Assembly (NCBI RefSeq): GCF_000820845.2 | Contig: NZ_CBXV010000002.1 | Location: 372,001-436,000 of the forward strand | Direction: 5' to 3' | Origin: Pyrinomonas methylaliphatogenes | GTDB lineage: Bacteria > Acidobacteriota > Blastocatellia > Pyrinomonadales > Pyrinomonadaceae | Length of the DNA: 64,000 bases | In this document: positions 1 through 11,369 of the stretch, one piece after another | Numbering within the stretch: position 1 is the stretch's first letter | Layout of the letters: each line of letters begins with the position of its first letter | The notes under the pieces: model-generated | What the model saw: the letters and a program-made list of their open reading frames with translations, nothing else | What the model was told of the DNA's origin: nothing | Database searches by the model: none | Translations under genes and position numbers: made by a program

Positions 1-528
1 CGGCGCATCGCCGCGGCGCTCGAGCGGCGTGAACGCGCGCCACTTCACGCGCTCTTCGCAATAGAGCTCGCGCGTCTGATCGATTCCTACCAGAAACGCC
101 CGGCTGCCGATCAGACCCGGGAGTCGTGCGCCGAACTGGAGATGCTGCGTCAACAGTTGGAATGGGCCGCCCGCGCGTTGATGCAACAGGACGAGCGGGC
201 GGCAGAAGGCGACGAGGCGGCGATGACGAACGCGATCAGTCTCGCGCTCGAAGTGATGAGCGGCACCGCAGAAACGCTCGCCGTTTTGGAGACCCTCGCG
301 GAAGACGTCGAAATGGGCCACGATGAGGCGGAAGATTGGAAGACCGATCTCGCCCGCAGCGCGCAGCTTGCGCGAGCGCTCGTCGAGCATTTACGCTTCT
401 TCGTTCGCTTGCGCGCTGGCCGCATTCTCGATGAAGAGTTCCGCGCCGAGCACCGCGCGCGCGCCGATGATCTGGTCGAACGCGCGCGCGAGAGCGTCGA
501 ACGGATCGAAAACGCTTTGCTCGAATGA
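1..528 (+). CDS. Hypothetical protein, 5'-truncated by the window edge
   Basis: The reading frame is open from base 1 to the TGA at 526-528, so about 175 residues of a longer protein are visible. An internal ATG at 142 could give a 128-residue product, but the upstream codons look equally coding. The sequence is helical, rich in Ala, Arg and Glu, with no Cys, signal peptide or membrane segment, and resembles a coiled-coil cytoplasmic protein. No family is recognised. Its stop region abuts tyrS, and an ATG at 525 overlaps the stop, suggesting co-transcription. Confidence 0.6.
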   Translation, partial: RRIAAALERRERAPLHALFAIELARLIDSYQKRPAADQTRESCAELEMLRQQLEWAARALMQQDERAAEGDEAAMTNAISLALEVMSGTAETLAVLETLAEDVEMGHDEAEDWKTDLARSAQLARALVEHLRFFVRLRAGRILDEEFRAEHRARADDLVERARESVERIENALLE

Positions 529-557
529 GGTTGATCGCACCGATGAAGAATGGACTC

Positions 558-1772
558 ATGGATATCGAAGAACAACTCGCATACTTACGCAAAGGCACAG
601 TTGAGATCATCCGCGAAGATGAGCTTCGCGCGAAACTTCAAAGATCAGCGCAAACCGGCAAACGACTGCGCGTCAAACTGGGAGCGGATCCGACCGCGCC
701 CGACATACATCTCGGGCATACGGTCGTGATTCGCAAGCTGCGCGCGTTTCAAGAATTGGGCCACACGGCGATCTTCCTGATCGGCGATTTCACGGGGATG
801 ATCGGCGATCCTTCGGGCAAATCCGTCACACGCCCGCAATTGACGCGCGAAGAGATCGAGGCCAACGCCGAAACCTACAAAGCGCAGATCTTCAAGCTCC
901 TCGATCCTGAACGGACCGTCATCGAATTCAACTCGCGCTGGATGGAACGGATGACGACGGCAGATTTCATCCGCCTAGCTTCGCACGTCACGGTCAAACA
1001 GATCCTCGAACGCGACGATTTTCAGAAACGGCTTGCCGAAGAACGCCCTATCGCGCTTCACGAATTGCTCTATCCGCTCGTCCAAGCCTACGACTCGGTC
1101 GCGCTCGAGGCCGACGTCGAACTCGGCGGGACGGACCAGAAGTTCAATCTTTTGATGGGGCGCGAAGTGCAACGCGCTTACGGTCAAGAGCCGCAGATCG
1201 CCATCATCATGCCGCTTCTCGAAGGCACCGACGGCGTGCAGAAGATGTCGAAGAGTCTAGGCAACTACATCGGCATCAACGAACCGCCGCAGGAGATCTT
1301 CGGCAAAGTGATGTCCATCTCCGATGAACTGATGTGGCGCTACTATGAGCTCTGCACCGATTTACGCCCCGATGAGATCGAGGCGATGCGAGCTAAGGCC
1401 GAGCGCGGCGAAATCAATCCGCGCGATGCGAAGGCGGAGCTCGCACGGCGCATCGTCGCCGATTTTCACGGTCTGGAGGCCGCGCGTCGAGCGGAAGAGG
1501 AGTTCAATCGTATCTTCCGTCGTCACGAAGCGCCTTCCGAAGTGCCCGAACTCGCCTTGACGGGCGGGCGGTGGAAAGTCGCGCGGCTTCTGGTCGAAAC
1601 GGGACTCGCGCCCTCCATGGGCGAAGCGCGCCGTCTGATGGAACAAGGCGGCGTGCGCATAGAAGGCGAGCGCATCACGCGCACCGATGCCGAGATCGAG
1701 CTCGAAGCAGAACGCCCCTTGCTCGTTCAAGTCGGCAAACGCCGTTTCCTGCGCGTGCGCGGCGCAGGATGA
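558..1772 (+). CDS. tyrS: Tyrosyl-tRNA synthetase
   Basis: Class I aminoacyl-tRNA synthetase that charges tRNA-Tyr in the cytoplasm. The HIGH-type signature appears as [14 protein letters not shown] near residue 45, the KMSKS loop as QKMSKSLGN near residue 227, and the C-terminal 70 residues form an S4 RNA-binding domain ([17 protein letters not shown]). About 404 residues, normal for the subclass with the DIHLGH form. I chose ATG 558 because family members begin MDxEEQLAYL; ATG 543 and ATG 525 (overlapping the previous stop) are in frame and possible. Confidence 0.95.
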   Translation: MDIEEQLAYLRKGTVEIIREDELRAKLQRSAQTGKRLRVKLGADPTAPDIHLGHTVVIRKLRAFQELGHTAIFLIGDFTGMIGDPSGKSVTRPQLTREEIEANAETYKAQIFKLLDPERTVIEFNSRWMERMTTADFIRLASHVTVKQILERDDFQKRLAEERPIALHELLYPLVQAYDSVALEADVELGGTDQKFNLLMGREVQRAYGQEPQIAIIMPLLEGTDGVQKMSKSLGNYIGINEPPQEIFGKVMSISDELMWRYYELCTDLRPDEIEAMRAKAERGEINPRDAKAELARRIVADFHGLEAARRAEEEFNRIFRRHEAPSEVPELALTGGRWKVARLLVETGLAPSMGEARRLMEQGGVRIEGERITRTDAEIELEAERPLLVQVGKRRFLRVRGAG

Positions 1773-1801
1773 TTAGGGGATGGGCGCGAGGAAGAGGGGA
1801 G

Positions 1802-2200
1802 CTATTCGGTCGCCGCCGATATACGCTCGCGCGCGCCGATGATCTCCACGATCCGATTCTCTTGGTCCACCAGTACCACCTTCGGCTCCCAGTCGGGCGG
1901 CACCGGATCGGGCACCTGCGCATAAGCCATGATGATGACGAGATCGCCGACCGAAAAATGATGCGCGGCGGCACCATTCAACTGCACGATGCCGCTCCCG
2001 CGCTCGCCAGCCAACGTGTAGGTCTCGATCCGCTTGCCGTTATCCAAATTCACCACCTGCACCCGTTCGAATGGCAAAATCCCCGCCGCATCAAGCAGAT
2101 CTTGGTCCACCGTGATCGAACCGACGTAGTTGAGGTCGGCGCCCGTTACGCGCGCGCGATGAATCTTGCCATGAATCATCGTCCGCATCATTCGTCCCAT
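1802..2200 (-). CDS. panD: Aspartate 1-decarboxylase (pyruvoyl-dependent)
   Basis: Makes beta-alanine from aspartate for pantothenate and CoA synthesis. The core MIHGKIHRARVTGADLNYVGS is present; the Gly-Ser bond in YVGS is the self-cleavage point that generates the pyruvoyl group. The catalytic Lys (HGKIH) is present, as is the conserved tail GDLVIIMAYAQV. The frame is open upstream to 2290, but family length (about 126 residues) and a GAGG ribosome site favour ATG 2200, with ATG 2191 or 2188 close alternatives. Converges with tyrS and is divergent from dapF. Confidence 0.93.
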   Translation of the reverse strand: MGRMMRTMIHGKIHRARVTGADLNYVGSITVDQDLLDAAGILPFERVQVVNLDNGKRIETYTLAGERGSGIVQLNGAAAHHFSVGDLVIIMAYAQVPDPVPPDWEPKVVLVDQENRIVEIIGARERISAATE

Positions 2201-2307
2201 CGATCCTCGACGCTCACCCAGCATTTCGACGATTCCGATTTTAACTGATCGCAAGCGAATTAGCGAAAAGCCTATGGCCCCATTCAGCACGGCGCGCCGT
2301 TTGTGCG

Positions 2308-2313
2308 TATAAT
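2308..2313 (+). promoter_or_regulatory. Candidate -10 box for dapF
   Basis: A perfect TATAAT lies 9 bases before the dapF ATG, in the divergent panD-dapF gap. No convincing -35 is seen at 16-18 bases, and the short leader would leave little room for a ribosome site, so dapF may have a near-leaderless transcript or this is chance. Confidence 0.25.
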
Positions 2314-2322
2314 CTTTCGGCT

Positions 2323-3180
2323 ATGCGCTTCTTCAAATTTCACGGATATGGCAATGACTACCTGATCCTAGAGGAAGGATCGCTTCGCCCCGCAACCGAT
2401 CTCAACGAACTGGCGCGTCGCCTTTGCGATCGGCACTATGGCGCGGGAGCTGACGGAGTCGCCATTATCGGTCCAGCCGAGAGCGCCGACGCCGATTTCA
2501 GAGCGCGCATCTTCAACCCAGACGGGAGCGAAGCCGCGATGTCAGGAAACGGCACGCGCTGCGCGGCGGCTTATCTCCACTACACCGGATCGTGGACGAA
2601 CGATGAACTGCGCTTGCACACGCGCTCCGGCATCAAACTCTATCGCTTGCGCGGGCGCTACGGCGCACGTCGATTCCGCTTCGAGGCTGAGATCGGGCGC
2701 CCCGCGCTTGAAAGCGCGAGTATCCCGATGCGAACGGATGAACCGCTCGACGCCGTTTTGAACTATCCGCTCGAAGTTAATGGCGAGATCGTCACGATCA
2801 CCGCGTTGCAGATGTGTAACCCGAACTGCTGCGTCTTCGTCGAAGATTTCGACCGATTCGATTGGCGAAAGCTCGGCAGCCTGATCGAACGCCATCCGCG
2901 TTTCCCCGAAAGGACGAACGTCGAATTCATCCGCGTGCGCGACCGCGATCACATCGTCGTGCGAGTTTGGGAGCGCGGCGCTGGCGAAACGATGGCCTCC
3001 GGCACGGGCGCTTGCGCGGCAGCCGTCGCGGCCTATCTTAACGGCTGCGTGAACCGTCGCGTGACGGTCGAGATGCCGGGCGGCGCGCTCGAAGTCGAAT
3101 GGCGCGAAGATGGCGAAGTGATCTTGACGGGAACGGCGGAAGCGGTCTACCGCGGCGAATGGTTGGGAGAAGAAGGCTAA
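2323..3180 (+). CDS. dapF: Diaminopimelate epimerase
   Basis: Interconverts LL- and meso-diaminopimelate for lysine and peptidoglycan synthesis. Both catalytic cysteine loops are visible: SGNGTRC near residue 80 and MASGTGACAAA near residue 227. It starts MRFFKFHGYGNDYL, the usual N-terminus, and its 285 residues are of family length. It is followed after 24 bases by pyrF, so the two are probably one transcript. Confidence 0.96.
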   Translation: MRFFKFHGYGNDYLILEEGSLRPATDLNELARRLCDRHYGAGADGVAIIGPAESADADFRARIFNPDGSEAAMSGNGTRCAAAYLHYTGSWTNDELRLHTRSGIKLYRLRGRYGARRFRFEAEIGRPALESASIPMRTDEPLDAVLNYPLEVNGEIVTITALQMCNPNCCVFVEDFDRFDWRKLGSLIERHPRFPERTNVEFIRVRDRDHIVVRVWERGAGETMASGTGACAAAVAAYLNGCVNRRVTVEMPGGALEVEWREDGEVILTGTAEAVYRGEWLGEEG

Positions 3181-3204
3181 CGGCACACAGCACACCACAA
3201 ACCT

Positions 3205-3930
3205 ATGAAACGAGAGATCAGAGATCGCTTGATCATCGCCCTCGACGTCGAAACGATCGAGAGAGCGCTTTTGCTGGTCGAGCAACTTCGCTCTTCGGTT
3301 GGCATGTTTAAGATCGGCTCACAACTCTTCACCGCCGCTGGGCCAGAAGCGGTGCGCGAAGTCAGTCGAATGGGAGTGCCCATCTTTCTCGATCTGAAGT
3401 TCCACGACATCCCCAACACGGTCGCAAGCGCCGCGGCAGAAGCGGCTAAACTCGGCGTCTCGATCTTCAACGTCCACGCGCTCGGCGGCAGCGAAATGAT
3501 GCGCCGTGCGCTCGAAGCCGCGCAGATGGCGGCAGAGCGCGGAGGCATCGCGCGCCCGCGCGTCATCGCCGTCACGGCCTTGACCAGCGCCGATCAAAAG
3601 ACCCTCAACGAACTCGGGATCGCGGAATCGCCCACTGCGTTCGCCGTGCGTCTGGCCAAGCTCGCGGCGGAAGTCGGTCTCGACGGCGTCGTCGCCTCGC
3701 CGCACGAGATCCGTCCAGTGCGCGACGCCGTTGAACGCGCCTCCTTCCTCATCGTTACGCCCGGCGTGCGCCCTCGATGGACGGCCCATCATGACCAAAA
3801 GCGCGTCATGACGCCAGCAGAAGCGCTCAACGCCGGCGCGGATTATATCGTGATCGGACGCGCCGTGCTCGATGCGCCCGATCCGGCGCGCGCCGTCGAG
3901 TCGATCATTGAGGAGATAGAGGATTCATAA
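3205..3930 (+). CDS. pyrF: Orotidine 5'-phosphate decarboxylase
   Basis: Last step of UMP synthesis. The active-site block FLDLKFHDIPNT (Asp-Lys-Asp network) is near residue 70, and the phosphate-binding end TPGVR ... GADYIVIGRAV is intact. 241 residues, standard for the bacterial short form. The last 36 bases including the stop are repeated imperfectly 66 bases downstream (see repeat entry). Confidence 0.96.
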   Translation: MKREIRDRLIIALDVETIERALLLVEQLRSSVGMFKIGSQLFTAAGPEAVREVSRMGVPIFLDLKFHDIPNTVASAAAEAAKLGVSIFNVHALGGSEMMRRALEAAQMAAERGGIARPRVIAVTALTSADQKTLNELGIAESPTAFAVRLAKLAAEVGLDGVVASPHEIRPVRDAVERASFLIVTPGVRPRWTAHHDQKRVMTPAEALNAGADYIVIGRAVLDAPDPARAVESIIEEIEDS

Positions 3931-3996
3931 CAGCTGTCCGATCTTCGCGAGCGCGAAGGCGTCAAGTCAATCATGGAGGGAGTAGAAGATTCATGA
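3895..3996 (+). repeat. Imperfect direct repeat at pyrF 3' end, 66-bp period
   Basis: 3895-3930 (the pyrF tail with its TAA) and 3961-3996 match at 28 of 36 positions, with the second copy ending in TGA. The 30 bases between them are not obviously related. This is one of nine places in the window with this architecture. Confidence 0.75.
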
Positions 3997-4146
3997 TCGC
4001 AAGCGCAAAGCGATATTTTGGAAACGCGCGTTGACGGATGGCGTGTAATGATCGATGATTATCGAGGGCGCGCGGAGGTGAGGCGCGTCCTCAAAATTAA
4101 TGATCGTATCCGAAGCGAATTGCGAGAAGCCACCGACAACTGGCCG

Positions 4147-5679
4147 ATGTTGCATAAAGGGATCCTTCCCGCGCTCAACAGACCGCTTCTGCTGATCCTC
4201 ATCCTCGTCTCAAACTTGCAGCTCTCGACGGCGAGGATCTCACACCATGCGGATGCGCTGGGATCAAGCGCGAACCAGACGAACGCCTATAAAACGGGCG
4301 AACGATTGATCTACAACATCTCCTTCGCCCACATTCCGGTCGCGGCGCATGCCGAGCTGGAAGTCGTGGGACGGAAGGACTTCAATGGGCGCGACGGGAT
4401 CGAACTGCGCGCTCACCTTGAAACCGTTGACATAGTAAACGCGGCGCTGCTTGCGCTCGATGACGATTTCATTTCGCGCATCGATCCGGTTTCGGGACTC
4501 CCTTTCTACTTCGCTCAAATCAAACGCCCGCCGATGAACGATCCGTCAGCGGAACTGACCTCATCGCCGAGCGCGCCGCTGACGCGGGTTTTGAATGTCG
4601 CTTCCGGCGCATTCGATCCATTGTCAGCCATCTACTATCTGCGCGCGTTACCGCTTGCGATCGGCGCGCGCCAACGCTTCCGAATCCTCTACGGCTCAGA
4701 GATCGTCGAGGCTGAAGCGCAGGTGCGAGGCGCGGAAAGGATCAACACCAACATCGGCGTCTTTAACGCGCTCGTCGTCCAAATCCGCGTGCGCAACGAT
4801 CAGCGTTTGAACGATTATCGCCCGCAGATCTACTTCAGCGATGACGCGAACCATCTCCCGCTCCTCATCACCATTCAGCATCCGGCTGGCGAGATACGGG
4901 CCGAGATCGCCAGCTTCGAAGAGATGGGATCGCCAACGCCTAATCCGGAAACGAAACGAGCTTCGCCGCCAGTCGCAACGCGCTCCGTCGAACGCCTCGT
5001 CCCGCGCGGAGACTTGCCCTTCAGTCCGAACGAGCAGCTCAATTTCCGCCTCATCCTCGGTCCGACCGAGGCTCCGATCGGTCGCATCACGCTACAAGCT
5101 CGCCCACGCGCGCGCTATTTCGACCGCGACGCGCTGCTTTTGACGCTCACGGCGCAAACATCCTCCGAGAGCGCGCGTCTTTTTTCGCTCAACGATCGAA
5201 TCAACTCATATGTCGATCCGCTGACGCTGCTCCCCTTCAGGATCGAATTGCAGATGCGAGAGGGCAGTTGGAGCCTCACACGGACGATCACCGTGGACCA
5301 GGATCGAGGGCTCGCGCTACAAGATGACGGCAAGCGGATCGAGATCCCCGTCGGAACGCACGATCTATTATCGGTCGTCTATGCGCTGCGCTCCTTCGAT
5401 CTCACCCCACCGAAACGCAACGCCGTCGCCATCCTCGCCATCTCGCGCCCCCGCACGCTCTACGTCACGGCGCTACAGCGCACGACCATCGAACTCGGCG
5501 GTCAGCGCATACGCGCCATCGAACTTGCGCTCACTACGGATGATGCGGAAGGCGATAAGCATCAGCTTCGCCTGTGGGTGAGCGATGATCGCCGGCATCT
5601 GCCGCTGAGATTGTCCGCGATGACCCCATTCGGTCCGCTCAGGGCCGATCTGGAGATCATCCCGTTGATCGAACAGTGA
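4147..5679 (+). CDS. Secreted protein with two DUF3108 domains
   Basis: Two copies of a DUF3108-type domain: GERLIYNISFAHIPVAAHAEL near residues 50-260 and FSPNEQLNFRLILGPTEAPIGRI near residues 300-500. DUF3108 proteins are envelope proteins of uncertain role, predicted to be beta-rich and exported. An N-terminal hydrophobic stretch (RPLLLILILVSNLQLSTA) looks like a signal peptide. The frame is open from 4018; I placed the start at ATG 4147 because this puts the signal peptide at the N-terminus, though ATG 4018 or 4048 cannot be excluded and no strong ribosome site decides it. It stands alone, followed by a repeat-bearing gap. Confidence 0.7.
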   Translation: MLHKGILPALNRPLLLILILVSNLQLSTARISHHADALGSSANQTNAYKTGERLIYNISFAHIPVAAHAELEVVGRKDFNGRDGIELRAHLETVDIVNAALLALDDDFISRIDPVSGLPFYFAQIKRPPMNDPSAELTSSPSAPLTRVLNVASGAFDPLSAIYYLRALPLAIGARQRFRILYGSEIVEAEAQVRGAERINTNIGVFNALVVQIRVRNDQRLNDYRPQIYFSDDANHLPLLITIQHPAGEIRAEIASFEEMGSPTPNPETKRASPPVATRSVERLVPRGDLPFSPNEQLNFRLILGPTEAPIGRITLQARPRARYFDRDALLLTLTAQTSSESARLFSLNDRINSYVDPLTLLPFRIELQMREGSWSLTRTITVDQDRGLALQDDGKRIEIPVGTHDLLSVVYALRSFDLTPPKRNAVAILAISRPRTLYVTALQRTTIELGGQRIRAIELALTTDDAEGDKHQLRLWVSDDRRHLPLRLSAMTPFGPLRADLEIIPLIEQ

Positions 5680-5726
5680 GAAGATCACCGCGGCTTGTGC
5701 GTCTTCGCATGTGAGCGACAAATGGG

Positions 5727-5877
5727 CTGAGCCTTTCTTGAGAATCCGCATGGTGGCGCGCAGAATCGGTGATGGGCGAGGCGATCAAGCTATTGATGCT
5801 TTTTGAGAATCCGCATGGTGGCACGCAAGGGCGCATACTGCATGTAACCGGCAAATGATCTGAGCCTTTCTTGAGAA
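5727..5877 (+). repeat. Cluster of three related direct repeats, 65-68 bp apart
   Basis: TTGAGAATCCGCATGGTGGC followed by G/A-CGCA occurs at 5738-5762 and 5803-5827 (one mismatch in 25). CTGAGCCTTTCTTGAGAA occurs at 5727-5744 and 5860-5877 exactly. Together they form three staggered copies starting with TTGAGAA at 5738, 5803 and 5871. The cluster fills the gap between two converging genes (5680-5892), which otherwise holds no gene. Confidence 0.75.
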
Positions 5878-5892
5878 GGGATCGCCGAGGTT

Positions 5893-6318
5893 TCAATCGC
5901 GGACGAGCAGCTTTTCGGGCGGCAGCATCGCCGGTTTTCCTCTGTGCTGCCAACATCGCTCAAGACCTCGCACCCGTCGCTGGCAAGGAGTTCCCTTCTT
6001 CGTTCGCGCGCCGCAGATGTAGAAGACCTCGCCGGTCGCCGCGCTGGAATCGCCCACAGGACGTGTCGCGAGCGGCATCGCGCTCACCGTTTGCGGGGTG
6101 GCGGGCTGAAGAATGAGCGGAGGGTTGCGATCTACGCTCCAACGCCCGATGATGACGCCCGCCCCCAAGAGCGACGCGGTGAGGAGGATGGCCATCTTCC
6201 ACTCGCTCGCGCGAAAGCGCTTGTCACACTTTGAACAGAATCGCCGACTGGTCCACGGAAACCATCGCCGGCGTTCGACGCGTTCACCGCACTCGGCGCA
6301 AAAGTTCGGGCGATACAT
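5893..6318 (-). CDS. Small membrane protein with double zinc-ribbon and C-terminal Cys/His motif
   Basis: Not assigned to a named family. Near the N-terminus it has CAECGERV and CSKCDKRF, a four-cysteine zinc ribbon, then one membrane helix (MAILLTASLLGAGVIIG). The C-terminus has a CGARTKKGTPCQRRV...CWQH pattern, a second probable metal site of the kind found in short Cys-His proteins. About 141 residues from ATG 6318; the frame is open to 6372. The role is unknown; it may be a membrane-anchored nucleic-acid or metal-binding protein. Confidence 0.65.
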   Translation of the reverse strand: MYRPNFCAECGERVERRRWFPWTSRRFCSKCDKRFRASEWKMAILLTASLLGAGVIIGRWSVDRNPPLILQPATPQTVSAMPLATRPVGDSSAATGEVFYICGARTKKGTPCQRRVRGLERCWQHRGKPAMLPPEKLLVRD

Positions 6319-6409
6319 CGCGAGAAGGTTTTCTCTGACGAGCCGGTCGGATGAAGCGCAGCCATCGAGCATTCGCAGAGAATCGTCCGACCGAGTTCAT
6401 CAGCTTACG

Positions 6410-6757
6410 TTAGCCCTCCGAGGGGCGTGAAACATCCCACACATCCAGAAGGATCTCCATCACGCCGCCGCAAACCATCCCTTCTTCGCTAGCCTCATCC
6501 GCCGTCAATCGAAAGGTGTACAGAGCCGGTCGCCCCGTGCGCATCACTTCTTGCGCTTCGGCCCAGACCTCAGCTTCGACACAACCTCCACCGACAGTCC
6601 CAGCCGTTTCACCGTTTTGAAAGAAGAGCATCTTGGCGCCGCGCCGTTGTGGCGTCGGACCTCGTGTGTGGGCCACCGTGGCGACGACGACCCGTTCGCC
6701 ACGCGCGTTCGCTTCGCGTATCAGCCGATAAACTTCGGCTTGCGATAATGCTCCCAT
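6410..6757 (-). CDS. XdhC/CoxI family N-terminal-domain protein
   Basis: Matches the XdhC_CoxI N-terminal region: RGPTPQRRGAKMLFF, GTVGGGCVEAEVW, and EEGMVCGGVMEILLDV. Members help insert or sulfurate the molybdenum cofactor in xanthine dehydrogenase and CO dehydrogenase-like enzymes. At 115 residues it is only the N-terminal domain, without the C-terminal Rossmann domain. Such short stand-alone versions exist. No molybdoenzyme gene lies in the window. Confidence 0.82.
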   Translation of the reverse strand: MGALSQAEVYRLIREANARGERVVVATVAHTRGPTPQRRGAKMLFFQNGETAGTVGGGCVEAEVWAEAQEVMRTGRPALYTFRLTADEASEEGMVCGGVMEILLDVWDVSRPSEG

Positions 6758-6779
6758 GGCCGATCGCTCCCCGATTCAA

Positions 6780-7520
6780 TCATGGCACATATGATCTTGG
6801 CGGTCGCGTCGGCTGTGTGACCGGCGGCGCATTACGCTGAGAGTTTTGCTCGCCGTCCGAAGATTCTATCGAACCAGAGGTCGCCTCGTCATCGGCCTCA
6901 TTGAGGCGCGCGCGTAACCGCTCGATCTCCGCATCAGCGCGGGCGATGGCGGATTCCAGCCCTTGACGCCTTCTTTCGAGCAGCTCGAGTTGCGAACGCA
7001 AACGCGCGCGCTCGCTCTCCAATTGGCGCCTGATCTGCTCGCGCACCTCTTCCGGTCGCGTCGTGCCGATCAGCGCCGCACGCCGTTCGATGCTTGCCGG
7101 ATCCAGATCGTACTCGAGCTGTTCGAGCCGCGCTTTCAGATCAGCTTCACGCGATTGCACATCGGTCAACTGCGTGCGCAGGCTATCGGCACGCTGTTCG
7201 GCCCGTGACAGTCGCTCCAGATCGAAGAGTTCGCGCTGCTGCGTCTTGAGCGCGTTCAACTCCTCGCTGAGGCGATCGACCTGCGCGGACAGGCGACGGA
7301 CCGTGCGTTGTAGGCTTTCGATCTCGCTCTCCCCGCCGGTCCGACCGGCATTCTCTTTTGCTGCCGCGTCATCCGCTTCAGCCGTGCTGACGAGTTCCGG
7401 TTCGTAGCCGAGCGGCGAAGCGGCCCGTTGCGGCGATACGCGCTTCTGCTGCGCCTGCGAACTTACCAACAAAGACGCGCACGATAGTACGAGCAGCATC
7501 GATCTCACTATGTTCAACAT
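6780..7520 (-). CDS. Exported coiled-coil protein
   Basis: Signal peptide (MLNIVRSMLLVLSCASLLVSSQA) followed by about 150 residues of strongly predicted coiled coil (ESLQRTVRRLSAQVDRLSEEL, then Arg/Glu-rich heptads) and a disordered Ser/Pro tail. No enzymatic motif is visible. It lies 22 bases upstream of the XdhC-like gene on the same strand. The function is unknown; a periplasmic scaffold or structural role is possible. Confidence 0.7.
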   Translation of the reverse strand: MLNIVRSMLLVLSCASLLVSSQAQQKRVSPQRAASPLGYEPELVSTAEADDAAAKENAGRTGGESEIESLQRTVRRLSAQVDRLSEELNALKTQQRELFDLERLSRAEQRADSLRTQLTDVQSREADLKARLEQLEYDLDPASIERRAALIGTTRPEEVREQIRRQLESERARLRSQLELLERRRQGLESAIARADAEIERLRARLNEADDEATSGSIESSDGEQNSQRNAPPVTQPTRPPRSYVP

Positions 7521-7612
7521 CTTTTCGTGCCCTCTGCTTCGATCTCTTGCGAGGGAACCATTGTCGCTCGAGGCTCACCGATTTACACGCCGCCCTATCC
7601 GCCGCGGTTCCT

Positions 7613-8463
7613 TTAACCGGGCTGGATCTTGAAGCTGATGTCCATCGCGCGCGCCGAGTGGGTGAGCGCGCCGACGCTGATAAAGTCGACGCCCGTTTCC
7701 GCGTAGGCGCGCACGTTCTCGAGCGTAATGCCGCCCGAAGCTTCGATCAGAACATGCGGCGCAAGCTCGCGCGCGATCCGGACAAGCCGCGCGGTCTCTT
7801 CGGGCGTCAAATTGTCGATCAACAGTATGTCCGCGCCGCTTGCGATCGCCTCGCGCAGGTCGCGTTCGTTCGACACTTCGACTTCGATCTTGTGTAGATG
7901 CCCGACCGAGCGACGCGCGCGTTCGACCGCCGTCGCCACTCCGCCTGCGAGCGCGATGTGGTTGTCTTTGATGAGGACGCCGTCATCCAATCCGAAGCGA
8001 TGATTCTGCCCGCCGCCGACCACGACGGCATACTTTTCGAGCATCCTCAAGCCCGGCGTCGTCTTGCGCGTATCGACGATGCGCGCGCGCGTCCCTTCGA
8101 CAGCGCGCACGAACTGGCGCGTGAGCGTCGCAATCCCCGAAAGCCGCTGTAGCAGGTTGAGCGCGACGCGCTCGCCGGCAAGTAACACGTCAGCAAAGCC
8201 GCTCGTGCGCGCAATGGTCTTACCGGCTTCAACCTCGTCGCCGTCGGCGACGAAAGCTTCGATCTGCTGCTGCGAATCGAGCGAAGCGAAGACCGCTTCG
8301 GCTACTTCCAAACCGGCGACCACAAGCGGCTCTTTGGCGATGAAGCGACCGCGCGCGTGCGCGTTGCGCGAAACGATCGCCTGCGTGGTGATGTCGCCGC
8401 GCCCGATGTCTTCGTTGAGGAACGCTCCGACCTGCGAAAAGAGCGCGTTGTCATCGAGCCAGT

Positions 8464-8467
<4 letters not shown>
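7613..8467 (-). CDS. nadC: Nicotinate-nucleotide pyrophosphorylase (carboxylating)
   Basis: Converts quinolinate and PRPP to nicotinate mononucleotide in NAD synthesis. Diagnostic blocks are [59 protein letters not shown] and the TIM-barrel end ASGGI...[13 protein letters not shown]. 284 residues, normal. Its ATG overlaps the valS stop by four bases (8464-8467, ATGA), so translation is likely coupled to valS. Confidence 0.96.
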
Positions 8468-11187
<2,720 letters not shown>

Positions 11188-11303
11188 GCCTTTAACCTAA
11201 CGCGCTATTGTCGAATGGGTATCGAAAGCCCCCTCCAGTTATAGTAAACAAAGGGAGACTCAGGCACAAACGATCCCGAGCCAATACACCTTATAAATGG
11301 AGA

Positions 11304-11341
11304 AGGATCGAAGCGAGCGCCTCGACGCTCGTTTCGATCCT
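11304..11341 (-). terminator. Long hairpin downstream of the response-regulator gene
   Basis: Arms 11304-11319 and 11326-11341 pair over 16 bases with one mismatch around a 6-base loop. It lies between the end of the response-regulator-like gene and the start of valS, both read on the minus strand. No T-run follows on either strand, so it may be a transcript-end stabiliser rather than a classical intrinsic terminator. Confidence 0.45.
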
Positions 11342-11369
11342 CTCTCGAATTGCTAGCTGTAATGAATGA

